64,000 nt of DNA. Source: Pseudomonadota bacterium (GTDB lineage: Bacteria > Myxococcota > Myxococcia > Myxococcales > Myxococcaceae). Where the stretch lies: positions 124,001-188,000 of the forward strand of contig JAFAAN010000171.1 of NCBI GenBank assembly GCA_023426545.1, given 5' to 3'. How positions within the stretch are numbered: position 1 is the first letter of the stretch; each line of letters begins with the position of its first letter. The notes beneath the pieces were generated by a model. The model searched no databases. It worked only from the letters and a program-made list of their open reading frames with translations, and was not told the origin of the DNA. Made by a program: the position numbers and the translations under genes. Below are positions 7,960 to 16,306 of this stretch, one piece after another.

Positions 7960-8944
7960 CCCCGAGGCGCTCTGGGGATTGCTGCTCGTGCCGCTGCTGC
8001 TCTGGCAGGCATGGCGGGAGCGGCGCGCCCGCGCCACGCTGCGCTTCTCCGCGGCGCACGTCTTCGCCCGTGGCGGCAGGGGCTTTCGTGCGTACCTGCT
8101 GCCGCTCCTTCCCCTGCTGCGCGTGGCGGCGGTGGCGGCGGCCGTGCTCGCCATCGCCCGGCCGCAGGTGCGCGACTCGCGCGTGCGGGACCTGTCCGTG
8201 GAGGGCATCGACATCGTCGTGGCGCTGGACCTGTCCACGTCGATGGAGGCCGGTGACTTCCGTCCGCAGAACCGCATGCACGTGGCCAAGGAGGTGCTGA
8301 GCGAGTTCATCTCCAACCGCGTGAATGACCGCATCGGCCTGGTGGTGTTCGCGGGCGCGGCCTACACACAGGCGCCGCTGACGCTGGACTATGGCGTGCT
8401 GAAGGAAGTGGTGAAGCAGCTGCGCACGCGCGTGCTGGAGGACGGCACCGCCATCGGCGACGCGCTGGCCACCTCGCTCAACCGCCTGCGGGACTCGGAG
8501 GCCAAGAGCCGCGTGGTGGTGCTCATCACCGACGGCGACAACAACTCCGGGAAGATCTCGCCCATGGACGCGGCGAACATGGCCCAGGCGCTGAAGGTGC
8601 CCATCTACACCATCCTGGTGGGCAAGGGCGGCAAGGTGCCCTTCCCGCAGGGCACGGACTTGTTCGGCAACACCGTGTGGCGCGACACGGAGATTCCCAT
8701 CAACCCGGAGCTGATGCAGGACATCGCGGACCGGACCGGCGGTGAGTACTACCGCGCCACCGACCCCGACCAGCTTCGCGAGGGGCTCCAGAAGGTGCTC
8801 GACTCGCTGGAGCGCTCGAAGCTGATGGAAGGCGGCGCCAGCGCCACCTACCGCGAGGACTTCCATCCCTTCCTCCTGGCCGCCTTCGGACTCGCCGCGC
8901 TGGAGCTGCTCCTGCGCGCCTCCTTCTTGAGGGTCTTCCCGTGA
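7934..8944 (+). CDS. batA: BatA-like VWA membrane protein
   Basis: 336 residues. N-terminal membrane segments (NPEALWGLLLVPLLLWQAW and LLPLLPLLRVAAVAAAVLAI) flank a short loop, the VWA domain follows, and a final membrane helix lies near residues 308-330. The MIDAS motif DLSTS is near residue 98 and the later metal ligand lies in ITDGDNNSG. It should face the periplasm or membrane surface and pair with BatB. It starts 26 nt inside the previous gene and ends 4 nt into batB, so translation is coupled. Bat proteins were named for Bacteroides aerotolerance; here their role is inferred to be envelope stress or assembly. Confidence 0.88.
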   Translation: MPSLPAFNNPEALWGLLLVPLLLWQAWRERRARATLRFSAAHVFARGGRGFRAYLLPLLPLLRVAAVAAAVLAIARPQVRDSRVRDLSVEGIDIVVALDLSTSMEAGDFRPQNRMHVAKEVLSEFISNRVNDRIGLVVFAGAAYTQAPLTLDYGVLKEVVKQLRTRVLEDGTAIGDALATSLNRLRDSEAKSRVVVLITDGDNNSGKISPMDAANMAQALKVPIYTILVGKGGKVPFPQGTDLFGNTVWRDTEIPINPELMQDIADRTGGEYYRATDPDQLREGLQKVLDSLERSKLMEGGASATYREDFHPFLLAAFGLAALELLLRASFLRVFP

Positions 8945-10002
8945 CGCCCGTGGACCCCTGGCGCTTCACCGTCCTTGGCTACCAGGCGGGGCTGGCGCAG
9001 CCCCTGTTCCTGCTGCTGGTGCTCGTGGGCGTGACCCTGGGCCTGCTCGCGCTGGCGGGGGCGCTGCGGCGCCGCTCGCGCATCCGGGCGCTCCTGCACG
9101 AGCGCCACGCGGAGCGCTTCACGCCGGGCGTGTCGGTGTGGCGTCCCGCGGCCCGGGGCGGGCTCTACGGCCTGGGGCTGGCCCTCCTCGGCTTCGCGCT
9201 GGCGCAGCCGCAGTGTGGCACCAAGAGCGAGCTGACGAAGCGTCGCGGCATCGACGTGGTGGTGGCGCTGGACGCCTCCAAGTCCATGCTGGCGCGCGAC
9301 GTCCCGCCCAGCCGGCTGGAGCGCGCGAAGCTGGAGCTGACGACGCTGCTGGACGAGTTGAAGGGCGACCGGGTGGGGCTGGTGGTGTTCGCGGGCGACG
9401 CGTTCATCCAGTCGCCGCTCACGTCGGATTACTCGGCGGTGAAGCTGTTCCTGCGCGCGGTGGACCCGGAGGTGATGCCCCAGGGGGGCACCAACGTCGG
9501 CGCGGCGCTGCGGCTGGCGTGGCAGGTGCTGGACAACGCGGACCGCGGCTCGAAGGAGCGCGTGGTCGTGCTGCTGTCGGACGGCGAGGACCTGGCGGGC
9601 GACGTGGCCGAGGCCACCGAGCAGCTGAAGGATGCGGGTGTGCAGGCGCTCGTGGTGGGCGTGGGCTCCGAGTCCGGCGAGCCCATTCCCGTCTTCGACC
9701 GGCGCGGCATGTTCGTGGACTACAAGAAGGACGCGGCGGGGGAGACGGTGATTACGCGGCTGGACCGCGCTGGGCTGACGGCCATCGCCGACACCACCGG
9801 AGGCGCGTTCTACTTCCAGCCTCGCGGCGTGGCCATGTCGCAGGTGGTGGAGCGCATCGACCAGATGCAGAAGAGTGAGCTGGAGAGCCGGGTGACGGTC
9901 CGTTACGACGAGCGCTTCCAGTCGTTCGCCATCCCGGGCCTGGCCTTGCTGGTGCTGGGGATGTTGCTCGTGCCCTCCTCTCGCCGGAGGTCCTCGCCAT
10001 GA
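8941..10002 (+). CDS. batB: BatB-like VWA membrane protein
   Basis: 353 residues starting at GTG 8941. Two N-terminal membrane helices (residues about 20-40 and 72-88) are followed by a VWA domain with MIDAS motif DASKSM near residues 109-114, then VVLLSDGEDLAGD, and a C-terminal membrane helix (IPGLALLVLGMLLV). Same architecture as BatA, with which it probably forms a heteromeric complex. It overlaps batA and batC by 4 nt each. Confidence 0.88.
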   Translation: MTPVDPWRFTVLGYQAGLAQPLFLLLVLVGVTLGLLALAGALRRRSRIRALLHERHAERFTPGVSVWRPAARGGLYGLGLALLGFALAQPQCGTKSELTKRRGIDVVVALDASKSMLARDVPPSRLERAKLELTTLLDELKGDRVGLVVFAGDAFIQSPLTSDYSAVKLFLRAVDPEVMPQGGTNVGAALRLAWQVLDNADRGSKERVVVLLSDGEDLAGDVAEATEQLKDAGVQALVVGVGSESGEPIPVFDRRGMFVDYKKDAAGETVITRLDRAGLTAIADTTGGAFYFQPRGVAMSQVVERIDQMQKSELESRVTVRYDERFQSFAIPGLALLVLGMLLVPSSRRRSSP

Positions 10003-10997
10003 GCGCGAAGGTGTCGCCCGCGGCGCGGTGGCTGGCGTATGGCCTGGTCGTATCGCTGGTGCTGCCCTCGCCCGTGTGGGCCGCGGGGCCGCTGGAGCGC
10101 GACCACCCGCTGGTGGAGCAGGGACGCGAGGCCTACACGGCGGGCCGCTACGAGGACGCGCTCGCGGCTTTCGAGGCCGCGAAGAAGGAGCGTCCCAACG
10201 ACGCGACGGTGGACTTCAACCGCGCGGACGCGCTGGCGAAGCTGGGACGCATCGAGGAGGCGAAGACGCTGTTCCACGCGGTGACGGAGTCCAACCGCGC
10301 CGACCTCCGCCAGAAGGCCTGGTACAACCTGGGCAACCTGCACGCGACGACGGGAGACCGGCAGGAAGCGCTGAAGGCCTACCGGCGCGCGCTCACCCTG
10401 GACCCGCAGGACATGCAGGCCCGCCACAACTACGAGGTGGTGCTGCGCAACCTGCCGCCGCCCCAGGACCATGGCCAGGACGGCGGCACGGACGGTGGGA
10501 ACGACGGTGGCAGCGATGGTGGGCGTCCTGACGCAGGAGAGGACGGTGGCACGAAGGGCGACGGCGGCACGCCCCAGGACGGGGGCACCGACGGAGGCGA
10601 GGACGGAGGCGCCGACGGGGGCGAGGATGGCGGCGCCAGCGATGGCGGAGAGGATGGCGGCACGGGAGATGGCGGGGCGGATGGGGGCGAGGATGGCGGC
10701 GCGGACGGCGGCGAGCAGGGCCCGCCGGACAAGGGCGACGGGGGCGCGGATGGCGGCGCGGATGGTGGACAGGACGACGGAGAGGGCGAGCCCCAGGACG
10801 GTGGTAGTGACGGCGGCAGCGCGGGAGAACACGACTCGGAGGCGTCCGAGTCGGACGGCGGCTCCAGCGAGTCGGCGCTGGATCGGCAGGAGGCGGAGCG
10901 CCTGCTGGATGCGATGAAGCAGAACGAGAAGAATCTCCAGCTCTGGCGGTTCCAGCAGAAGAAGAAGCAGAGGAAGCCGAATGACAAGGACTGGTAG
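9999..10997 (+). CDS. batC: BatC-like TPR protein with Asp-Gly-Gly repeat region
   Basis: 332 residues. A signal peptide or N-terminal membrane helix (residues about 10-28) precedes two to three TPR repeats (residues 38-150, e.g. GREAYTAGRYEDALAAFEAA). From residue 161 to about 275 the protein is a low-complexity run of DGGxDGG-type repeats, then an acidic/Ser stretch and a basic tail (QQKKKQRKPNDKDW). The Asp-Gly-Gly region is much longer than in typical BatC and could bind Ca2+ or act as a flexible periplasmic spacer; that is inference. Overlaps batB by 4 nt and batD by 17 nt. Confidence 0.8.
   Translation: MSAKVSPAARWLAYGLVVSLVLPSPVWAAGPLERDHPLVEQGREAYTAGRYEDALAAFEAAKKERPNDATVDFNRADALAKLGRIEEAKTLFHAVTESNRADLRQKAWYNLGNLHATTGDRQEALKAYRRALTLDPQDMQARHNYEVVLRNLPPPQDHGQDGGTDGGNDGGSDGGRPDAGEDGGTKGDGGTPQDGGTDGGEDGGADGGEDGGASDGGEDGGTGDGGADGGEDGGADGGEQGPPDKGDGGADGGADGGQDDGEGEPQDGGSDGGSAGEHDSEASESDGGSSESALDRQEAERLLDAMKQNEKNLQLWRFQQKKKQRKPNDKDW
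10479..10830 (+). repeat. Asp-Gly-Gly coding repeat tract in batC
   Basis: Degenerate 9-18 bp repeats of the type GACGGNGGC encode DGG triplets over about 115 codons. Codon choice varies (ggcggc, ggtggc, gggggc), so this is protein-level selection for the repeat more than recent DNA duplication. Confidence 0.7.
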
Positions 10998-12864
10998 CGC
11001 CCTCGGCGTGGTGTTCGCCGTGTTCGCCCTGCTGGCCACCGCGCCGGCGTGGGCGGCCTCGGACGACCTCGACTTCTACCAGACGGTGGACCGCGAGGAG
11101 GTGGGCACCGAGGACACCTTCCGCCTCACGGTGGTGGTGGTGGACGCGCCCGCCAATGCGCAGGTGAAGCTGCCGGAGTCGGACGACTTCTCCATCCTCT
11201 CCAGCTCGCGCAGCAGCCAGCGCTCCATCTCCCTGTCCGGTGGTGGCCCCGCCGTCATCCAGGATGTCACGCGGCACATCCTGGTGATGCAGGCGAAGCG
11301 GCCGGGGCGGCTCAAGATTCCGCCGTCGCAAATCACCGCCCGCGGCAAGACGTACCGCACGCAGCCGGTGGAGTTGACGGTGAGGTCCGGCCGGGTGGGC
11401 GGCGCTCCGTCCTCCGCGCAAGCGGCCCGTGGCCGGCAGCCGGACCCCTTCGCCAGCCTCCAGTCGCAGATGCAGCAGATGGAGGAGGCCTTCGGCGACA
11501 TGGTGGAGGCGGACCGGCCCTCGATTCCACGAGGAGACTCGGACCTGTTCCTCCGCGCCAGCCTGGACCGGGACGCCGTGTACGTGGGCGAGCAGGTGAC
11601 GCTGTCGCTCTACATCTACTCGCGTGTGGACCTGTCCAGCGTGGATGCCGTCACGATGCCCAAGCTGGAGGGCTTCTGGACGGAAGAGGTGGAGAGCCCC
11701 ACGCAGCTCTCGGGTGAGCAGCGCGTCGTGGACGGCGTCCCATACCGCGCGTACCTGCTGCGCCGCCGCGCCATCTTCCCGGTGAAGTCCGGCACGCTGC
11801 CCATCACCCCCGCGGAGGCGGACATCACCACCGGCTTCCTCTTCGCCGGTCACCGCGTGCACCGCGTGTCCAACGCCCTCAAGGTGCAGGTGAAGCCGCT
11901 GCCGCCCGGCGGGCCCGAGAACATGCCCAACGCCCACGTGGGCAACTGGCGACTGTCCATGGATGTGTCGCAGACGCAGGTGGAGCTGGGACAGCCCGTC
12001 ACGGTGAAGGTCACCCTGGAAGGGATGGGCAACGTGAAGAACGTCACGCCGCCCCCGCTCAAGGGCCCCGCCGCGCTCAAGATCTATGACCCCACCACCA
12101 CCGACAAGGTGACGCCGCAGCGCCACCGCGTGCAGGGCCGGCGGGTGGTGGAGTACCTGGTGATGCCGCAGCGCACGGGCACCTTCACGCTGCCGTCGCT
12201 GGAGTTCACGTACTTCGACCCGCGCTCCCGCAAGTACGAGGTGTCTCGCACCGACCCGGTGACCCTCACCGTGGAGGCGGGCGCGGGCGGGGCTTCGTCC
12301 ATGGGCGCGGCCTCGTCGCAGTCCTCGTCGGACATGGCCAACGAGCAGAAGAACGTGCTGATGGCCGGCGGCCTGCGGCCGGTGCGGTACCAGGCGCGGT
12401 TCTCCGCGCCCGGTGTGCCGGTGTGGCAACAGGGCTTCTTCCTACCCGCGGTGCTGGCGCCGCTGGGGCTGCTGCTGGGCGTCTCGCTGCTGGGCGGCGT
12501 GCGCGGGCGGCTGGCGCTGCGCACCGAAGCGGGGCGTGGGCGTCAGCAGGCGAAGGCCGCGCGCAAGCGCCTGGCGGACGCGGAGAAGCTCCAGTCCGGC
12601 GCGAACGTGGGAGCCTTCTACGGCGAGGTGGAGAAGGCCCTGCACGGCTTCCTGGAGGCGCGGCTGGGCATGCCGGTGGTGGGCCTCACCCGCGAGGTGC
12701 TGGCCGAGCGGCTGACCGCGGCGGGCGCGGACGCGGAGCGGCGCGCCAAGGTGCTCTTCGTGCTGGAGGCCTGCGACTTCGGCCGCTACGGCGGCGGGGG
12801 TGACCCGTCCGAGCGTCAGAAGGTGATGGATGCCGCCGCGGCGGCCATGGAGGGCTGGGCGTGA
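10981..12864 (+). CDS. batD: BatD-like protein (oxygen-tolerance family)
   Basis: 627 residues. A signal peptide ends near ATAPAWAAS (residue 26). Several beta-sandwich domains follow, the first beginning DFYQTVDREEVGTEDTFRLT, as in the BatD family. One membrane helix lies near residues 487-507 (LPAVLAPLGLLLGVSLLGGV), and the cytoplasmic C-terminal domain contains GAFYGEVEKALHGFLEARLG. A periplasmic partner of BatA/BatB. It overlaps batC upstream and batE downstream (4 nt). Confidence 0.88.
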   Translation: MTRTGSALGVVFAVFALLATAPAWAASDDLDFYQTVDREEVGTEDTFRLTVVVVDAPANAQVKLPESDDFSILSSSRSSQRSISLSGGGPAVIQDVTRHILVMQAKRPGRLKIPPSQITARGKTYRTQPVELTVRSGRVGGAPSSAQAARGRQPDPFASLQSQMQQMEEAFGDMVEADRPSIPRGDSDLFLRASLDRDAVYVGEQVTLSLYIYSRVDLSSVDAVTMPKLEGFWTEEVESPTQLSGEQRVVDGVPYRAYLLRRRAIFPVKSGTLPITPAEADITTGFLFAGHRVHRVSNALKVQVKPLPPGGPENMPNAHVGNWRLSMDVSQTQVELGQPVTVKVTLEGMGNVKNVTPPPLKGPAALKIYDPTTTDKVTPQRHRVQGRRVVEYLVMPQRTGTFTLPSLEFTYFDPRSRKYEVSRTDPVTLTVEAGAGGASSMGAASSQSSSDMANEQKNVLMAGGLRPVRYQARFSAPGVPVWQQGFFLPAVLAPLGLLLGVSLLGGVRGRLALRTEAGRGRQQAKAARKRLADAEKLQSGANVGAFYGEVEKALHGFLEARLGMPVVGLTREVLAERLTAAGADAERRAKVLFVLEACDFGRYGGGGDPSERQKVMDAAAAAMEGWA

Positions 12865-13571
12865 GCGGCTACTACACGCCGGAAGAGGCGCAGGACATCT
12901 TCCTCAAGGCCAACGAGGCCTACGCGCGCGAGGACTACGCGGCGGCGAAGGAGGGCTACGAGAAGCTGCTGGCCAACGGCCAGGGGGGCCCGGACGTCCT
13001 CTACAACCTGGGGACCACGCACCTGGCGCAGGGCGACCTGGGGCGCGCGGTGCTCGCGCTGGAGCAGGCCCGGAAGGCCGGTGGCCACGCTCCGGACCTG
13101 GAGGCCAACCTCGCCCTGGCCCGCGCGCGGCAGGTGGACAAGGTGGTGGGAGCCACCGCGGAAGAGGCCTTCCTGCCCCGGGTGGCTGCGGCCACGGACG
13201 GGGCGGCGGTGGCCTGGACCTTCCTGGCCACCTGGGTGGGGGCCTTTGCCCTCGTGCTGCTCTGGCGCGCGTTGGGGCGGGGGCGGAGGACGACGGTGGG
13301 CATCCTGGCGGTGCTGCTCTTCGCGGTGGCGGTGCCCTCCGGCTTGCTCGTCGCCACCCATGCCTATGTGGGCGCGACGGTGCATGAGGCGGTGGTGCTG
13401 GCGCCCACGCTGGTGGCGCGCGAGCTGCCCCAGGCCGGGGCCCGCTCCATCTTCGAGGTGCACGCCGGCCTCAAGGTCCGCCTGCTGGAGGAGACGGGCC
13501 GCTTCGTCCGCATCCGCCTCCCCAATGGCCTGGAGGGCTGGGCCGAGCGGGACGGCGTGGCCGGAATCTGA
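12861..13571 (+). CDS. batE: BatE-like TPR membrane protein with SH3-type domain
   Basis: 236 residues from GTG 12861. TPR repeats occupy residues 5-100 (EEAQDIFLKANEAYAREDYAAA; VLYNLGTTHLAQGDLGRAVLA). Two membrane helices (about 114-136 and 149-170) follow. The last 60 residues (LKVRLLEETGRFVRIRLPNGLEGWAERDGV) form a bacterial SH3-like domain, often used for envelope or peptidoglycan contacts. Last gene of the moxR-bat operon. Confidence 0.85.
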   Translation: MSGYYTPEEAQDIFLKANEAYAREDYAAAKEGYEKLLANGQGGPDVLYNLGTTHLAQGDLGRAVLALEQARKAGGHAPDLEANLALARARQVDKVVGATAEEAFLPRVAAATDGAAVAWTFLATWVGAFALVLLWRALGRGRRTTVGILAVLLFAVAVPSGLLVATHAYVGATVHEAVVLAPTLVARELPQAGARSIFEVHAGLKVRLLEETGRFVRIRLPNGLEGWAERDGVAGI

Positions 13572-13690
13572 CGCGGCCGGCAAAGGGGCTTCGCGGCGCG
13601 TCGAGGCGCGAAAGCCTGGAAGTTCCCGCCATCCGGAGGGTAGACTCGTTCTGGAGGGATAGCGGGTATTGCCAGGAGGTCGTGGCCCCT

Positions 13691-14059
13691 GTGTTTTCGG
13701 TCGAGGCGCTCGTTGGCAAGAACCGGCTGGTGATTCGCCTCTGGGGTGTCGTCACGGAGGAAGAGGCGCTCCAGATTGGGGACGCGTCGCTGGTCGCTTT
13801 GGAGCGGCTCCGGCCCGGCTTCGACATCCTCTCCGACTTGCGAGAAGTGATTGAGCTGCCGGAGTCGGGCTCGGGTCAGATTGAGCGCGTCATCGAGGCC
13901 GCGCGGGTGCGGGGCTTTCGCCGGGTGGTGCGCGTGGTGGGGCGCTCCGTGACGGCGGCCGTGCGATTCCAGCGCAGCAGCCGCCGCGTGGGCCACGAGG
14001 CCTACCTGGCCTTCTCCCTGGAGGAAGCCGAGCGCCTGCTGGGCGGAGGCTGGCCATAG
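13691..14059 (+). CDS. Small STAS/SpoIIAA-like protein, function unknown
   Basis: About 122 residues, one mixed alpha/beta domain with no membrane segment. The pattern strand (LVIRLWGVVTEEEA), helix, DILSDLREV, helix, VVRVVGR, helix fits a SpoIIAA/STAS-like fold, but I cannot name a family with confidence. Two GTG starts are possible, 13682 and 13691. AGGAGG at 13674-13679 lies only 2 nt before the first and 11 nt before the second, so the second is preferred with little certainty. It stands alone between the bat operon and a receiver gene. Confidence 0.6.
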   Translation: MFSVEALVGKNRLVIRLWGVVTEEEALQIGDASLVALERLRPGFDILSDLREVIELPESGSGQIERVIEAARVRGFRRVVRVVGRSVTAAVRFQRSSRRVGHEAYLAFSLEEAERLLGGGWP

Positions 14060-14369
14060 CCGCGCGTGCGGCGCAGTCCACGTCGATGGATGAAGGAGGC
14101 GATGTGGGCCTCGAGCCGGGGAGCGGCCACGGGCGCGGCGTCCAGGACCGAGAGCAGGCGTGGCACGGTGTGCGCCCGGGAGCCGCGAGTTGCGAGGCGA
14201 TGGGTGCCTCGCTTACGTATCGAGGAGACGGGCGACATTGCACAATCCGTTTCATCCTCTCTGGTGCAGTCCGGGCCCGGAGGGCTATACCGCGCGCGGC
14301 GGGTGACATTGGCGTCGGGGGCGCGATTTCCGCGAAACCTTTCCGCAGTGGCTTCGTGTCCGGAGAACC
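14060..14369. other. Gene-free interval before the receiver gene
   Basis: About 310 bp without a convincing reading frame on either strand. TATACC at about 14285 could be a -10 element for the downstream response regulator, but no matching -35 is evident. Confidence 0.4.
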
Positions 14370-14777
14370 ATGGCTGGCAATTCCCAGGCCCCCTTCCACA
14401 TCCTCCTCGTCGAGGATGAGCCGGTCATCCGGGAGCTGGTGCGCTCCATGTTGAGCGACGGCACCGTCGAGGTGGTCTGCGCCGCCACGGGGTTGGAGGG
14501 CCTGAAGCTGGCCAAGAGCCGGCCGTTCCAGCTCATCCTGATGGACGTGGTCCTGCCGCAGCTGGATGGCATCTCCGTGTGCCGCATCCTCAAGAGCGAC
14601 GCGGCCACCGCCGGGGTGCCCCTGTACATGCTCACCGCGAAGGCGAAGCGCTCGGACGTGGAGAGCGCCACCCAGGCGGGCGCGGATGGCTACATCCACA
14701 AGCCCTTCCGGGGCGCCGAGCTGATGGCGCTGGTGGAGCGCCTGCGGGAAGCTGGGGCGAAGCCCGGGCTCCCCTGA
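14370..14777 (+). CDS. Single-domain response regulator
   Basis: 135 residues, a receiver domain only. The acidic pair is in LLVEDEP (residues 11-17), the phosphoacceptor Asp is in LILMDVVLP (about residue 57), the conserved Thr in MLTAKAK and the Lys in YIHKPF. With no output domain it must act by protein contact (CheY- or DivK-like) or in a phosphorelay. No kinase gene is adjacent. The neighbours are a convergent PilZ gene and, beyond it, the T3SS operon. The ATG at 14370 directly precedes the domain. Confidence 0.9.
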   Translation: MAGNSQAPFHILLVEDEPVIRELVRSMLSDGTVEVVCAATGLEGLKLAKSRPFQLILMDVVLPQLDGISVCRILKSDAATAGVPLYMLTAKAKRSDVESATQAGADGYIHKPFRGAELMALVERLREAGAKPGLP

Positions 14778-14780
14778 GGG

Positions 14781-14802
14781 GCGCCTGCTTCAGGGCAGGC
14801 GC
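14781..14802. terminator. Bidirectional terminator hairpin
   Basis: GCGCCTGC (14781-14788) pairs perfectly with GCAGGCGC (14795-14802) around a 6-nt loop. It lies just after the response-regulator stop, and the convergent PilZ stop codon is in the loop (14790-14792). Confidence 0.6.
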
Positions 14803-15116
14803 GGGTGGAGGTATCGCGCCAGGGCGATGAGGTCGTCCCAGTCCAGCTCGCCGAACTCCAGCGCCACGCCGTCCACCTCGCGGCGGCGAATCTGGCAGGT
14901 GGTGACGATTTCCCGGTCGTCGGGCAGGGGAATGGCGATGGTGAGCTGCCGCGTGGTGTCCGCCGGGTGGGCCATCAGGAAGAGCCCTGCCATGGACGCG
15001 TCCCGCGCGCGTGCCGTCACCGAGCGTCCCGTCAGGAGCACCTTCACCGGGAGGTTGGCATCGACGCGCGGATGAAAGCGCTCGGCAATCTGGGGGCCGT
15101 CTACGGTCGTGCTCAC
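14790..15116 (-). CDS. PilZ domain protein (c-di-GMP effector)
   Basis: 108 residues, a single PilZ domain. The c-di-GMP binding signature is complete: RFHPR (RxxxR) near residue 12 and DASMAG (DxSxxG) near residue 40, followed by the usual strand pattern (QLTIAIPLPDDREIV, VALEFGEL). Probably a cytoplasmic c-di-GMP receptor that acts by protein contact. The GTG at 15116 is chosen because GAGGAGA lies 8-9 nt upstream; the frame remains open further but lacks coding character. It is divergent from the T3SS operon, separated by about 220 bp. Confidence 0.85.
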   Translation of the reverse strand: MSTTVDGPQIAERFHPRVDANLPVKVLLTGRSVTARARDASMAGLFLMAHPADTTRQLTIAIPLPDDREIVTTCQIRRREVDGVALEFGELDWDDLIALARYLHPRLP

Positions 15117-15340
15117 CGGGGGTTCTCCTCTTCTCCACACCACAGGGTGCAACAACTCTGAGGCACTCCGGGGCGGACGCAAGTTTCCAGCCGGAGTCGC
15201 CGTCCCGTCTTCCGGACGCACCTCCCGGTCCGTGGAGCACGTCAGGGGCCGTGCCGCGCTCCAGGTGCTCGGGATTGCTGGAGTTTCCCACTGGCATGCC
15301 GACTGAAACGGGGCGGGCAACTCTCCGCAGGAGGCTGCTT

Positions 15341-15796
15341 GTGTCCAATGACAGTCGGATTCCCACGCTGACCATCACCCATACCGTCCCGAGACAGACG
15401 CCGCGCAACGACTTCGGCACGGTGATGGCGCACGCGGCGAGCGAGGTGGTGCGCTCGGGCGCGGGCTTTGTGGGCGGCATGATTCCGGCGGGCCCCATCG
15501 TCAGCGCGGCCGTCTCCAGCGCGAAGACGGTGATGTCGGCGGTGGCGCCGAAGGCGACGTGGTCGGGCGTGCCCGCCACCGCGGAGACGGGGGGCGCCAC
15601 GGGCGCGGGGAACCAGGACGCGTGGGATTTGCTGGAGGCGCAGAAGGTGCTCTCCGCAGAGGGCCAGAAGTTCAACATGGCCTACCTGAGCCTCCAGAAC
15701 GAGATGCAGAAGGAGAGCCGCGAGCACAACGCCGTCTCCAACATCATGAAGGTCCGCCACGACTCCGCGAAGGCGGCCATCAACAACATCCGCTGA
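15341..15796 (+). CDS. T3SS needle-like protein (SctF-like C-terminus)
   Basis: 151 residues from GTG 15341; AGGAGG 7 nt upstream fixes the start. A Gly/Ala/Val-rich hydrophobic stretch lies at about residues 33-70. The C-terminal 50 residues are helical and end NAVSNIMKV...AINNIR. This matches the end of PrgI/MxiH needle subunits (NAQSNTVKV...AIIQNFR): about 12 of the last 36 positions are identical by eye, without gaps. Needle subunits are normally about 80-85 residues, so this one has an N-terminal extension. It precedes SctI and SctJ genes, as prgI precedes prgJ and prgK. Alternatively it is another rod or pore subunit sharing the same helical tail. Confidence 0.6.
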   Translation: MSNDSRIPTLTITHTVPRQTPRNDFGTVMAHAASEVVRSGAGFVGGMIPAGPIVSAAVSSAKTVMSAVAPKATWSGVPATAETGGATGAGNQDAWDLLEAQKVLSAEGQKFNMAYLSLQNEMQKESREHNAVSNIMKVRHDSAKAAINNIR

Positions 15797-15810
15797 AGAC
15801 GGGGCGAGCC

Positions 15811-16296
15811 ATGGCCATGGACACGTTGGGGCCGGTGGGTGGCGCGGGCGCTTCGTCCGCGGTGGCGCCCAGCCGGGAGCGGTTTGGCAAGGTGTTGGAT
15901 GAGGTGAAGGGCCCTGCCAAGGGCACTGGGGTTCCGGTGACCACCGAGGGGGGGCCGAAGCCCCCGCCCACGTCGGCGCCGCGAGGCGTGGCTCGGGCGG
16001 ATGCGGTGGGGCCCGCTTCGCCCGGGTGCGCGGACGTGAAGCCCCGGGCCCGGGTGGATTCGGTGCCGGCGGCGCGGGAGCAGCAGGCGGCGCAGGTGCT
16101 GGACCGCGTGGGGCAGGCACAGAAGCGTCTGGACCACATCCTCGAGCTGGCGCAGTCCGGCCGCAACTTCACCGCCGCGGAGCTGCTCGCGCTGCAGGCC
16201 CATGTCTACCGGGCGAGCCAGGAGCTCGACCTCGCCGGCAAGGTCGTCGAGAAGGCGACCGGCGGCGTCAAGCAGGTCCTCCAGACCCAGGTTTGA
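15811..16296 (+). CDS. sctI: T3SS inner-rod protein SctI
   Basis: 161 residues. The N-terminal 75 are Pro/Ala-rich and probably disordered. The C-terminal half is helical and ends LLALQAHVYRASQELDLAGK followed by VVEKATGGVKQVLQTQV, the hallmark of the YscI/EscI inner-rod family. SctI forms the short rod or socket that anchors the needle in the SctJ/export-gate base. It begins 14 nt after the needle-like gene and ends 10 nt before sctJ. Confidence 0.8.
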   Translation: MAMDTLGPVGGAGASSAVAPSRERFGKVLDEVKGPAKGTGVPVTTEGGPKPPPTSAPRGVARADAVGPASPGCADVKPRARVDSVPAAREQQAAQVLDRVGQAQKRLDHILELAQSGRNFTAAELLALQAHVYRASQELDLAGKVVEKATGGVKQVLQTQV

Positions 16297-16306
16297 GGAG
16301 TCGCTG

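Noticed and set aside
10479..10830. Short direct repeats that might suggest a CRISPR or minisatellite
   Set aside because: They are in frame and encode DGG triplets with varied codons and no unique spacers.
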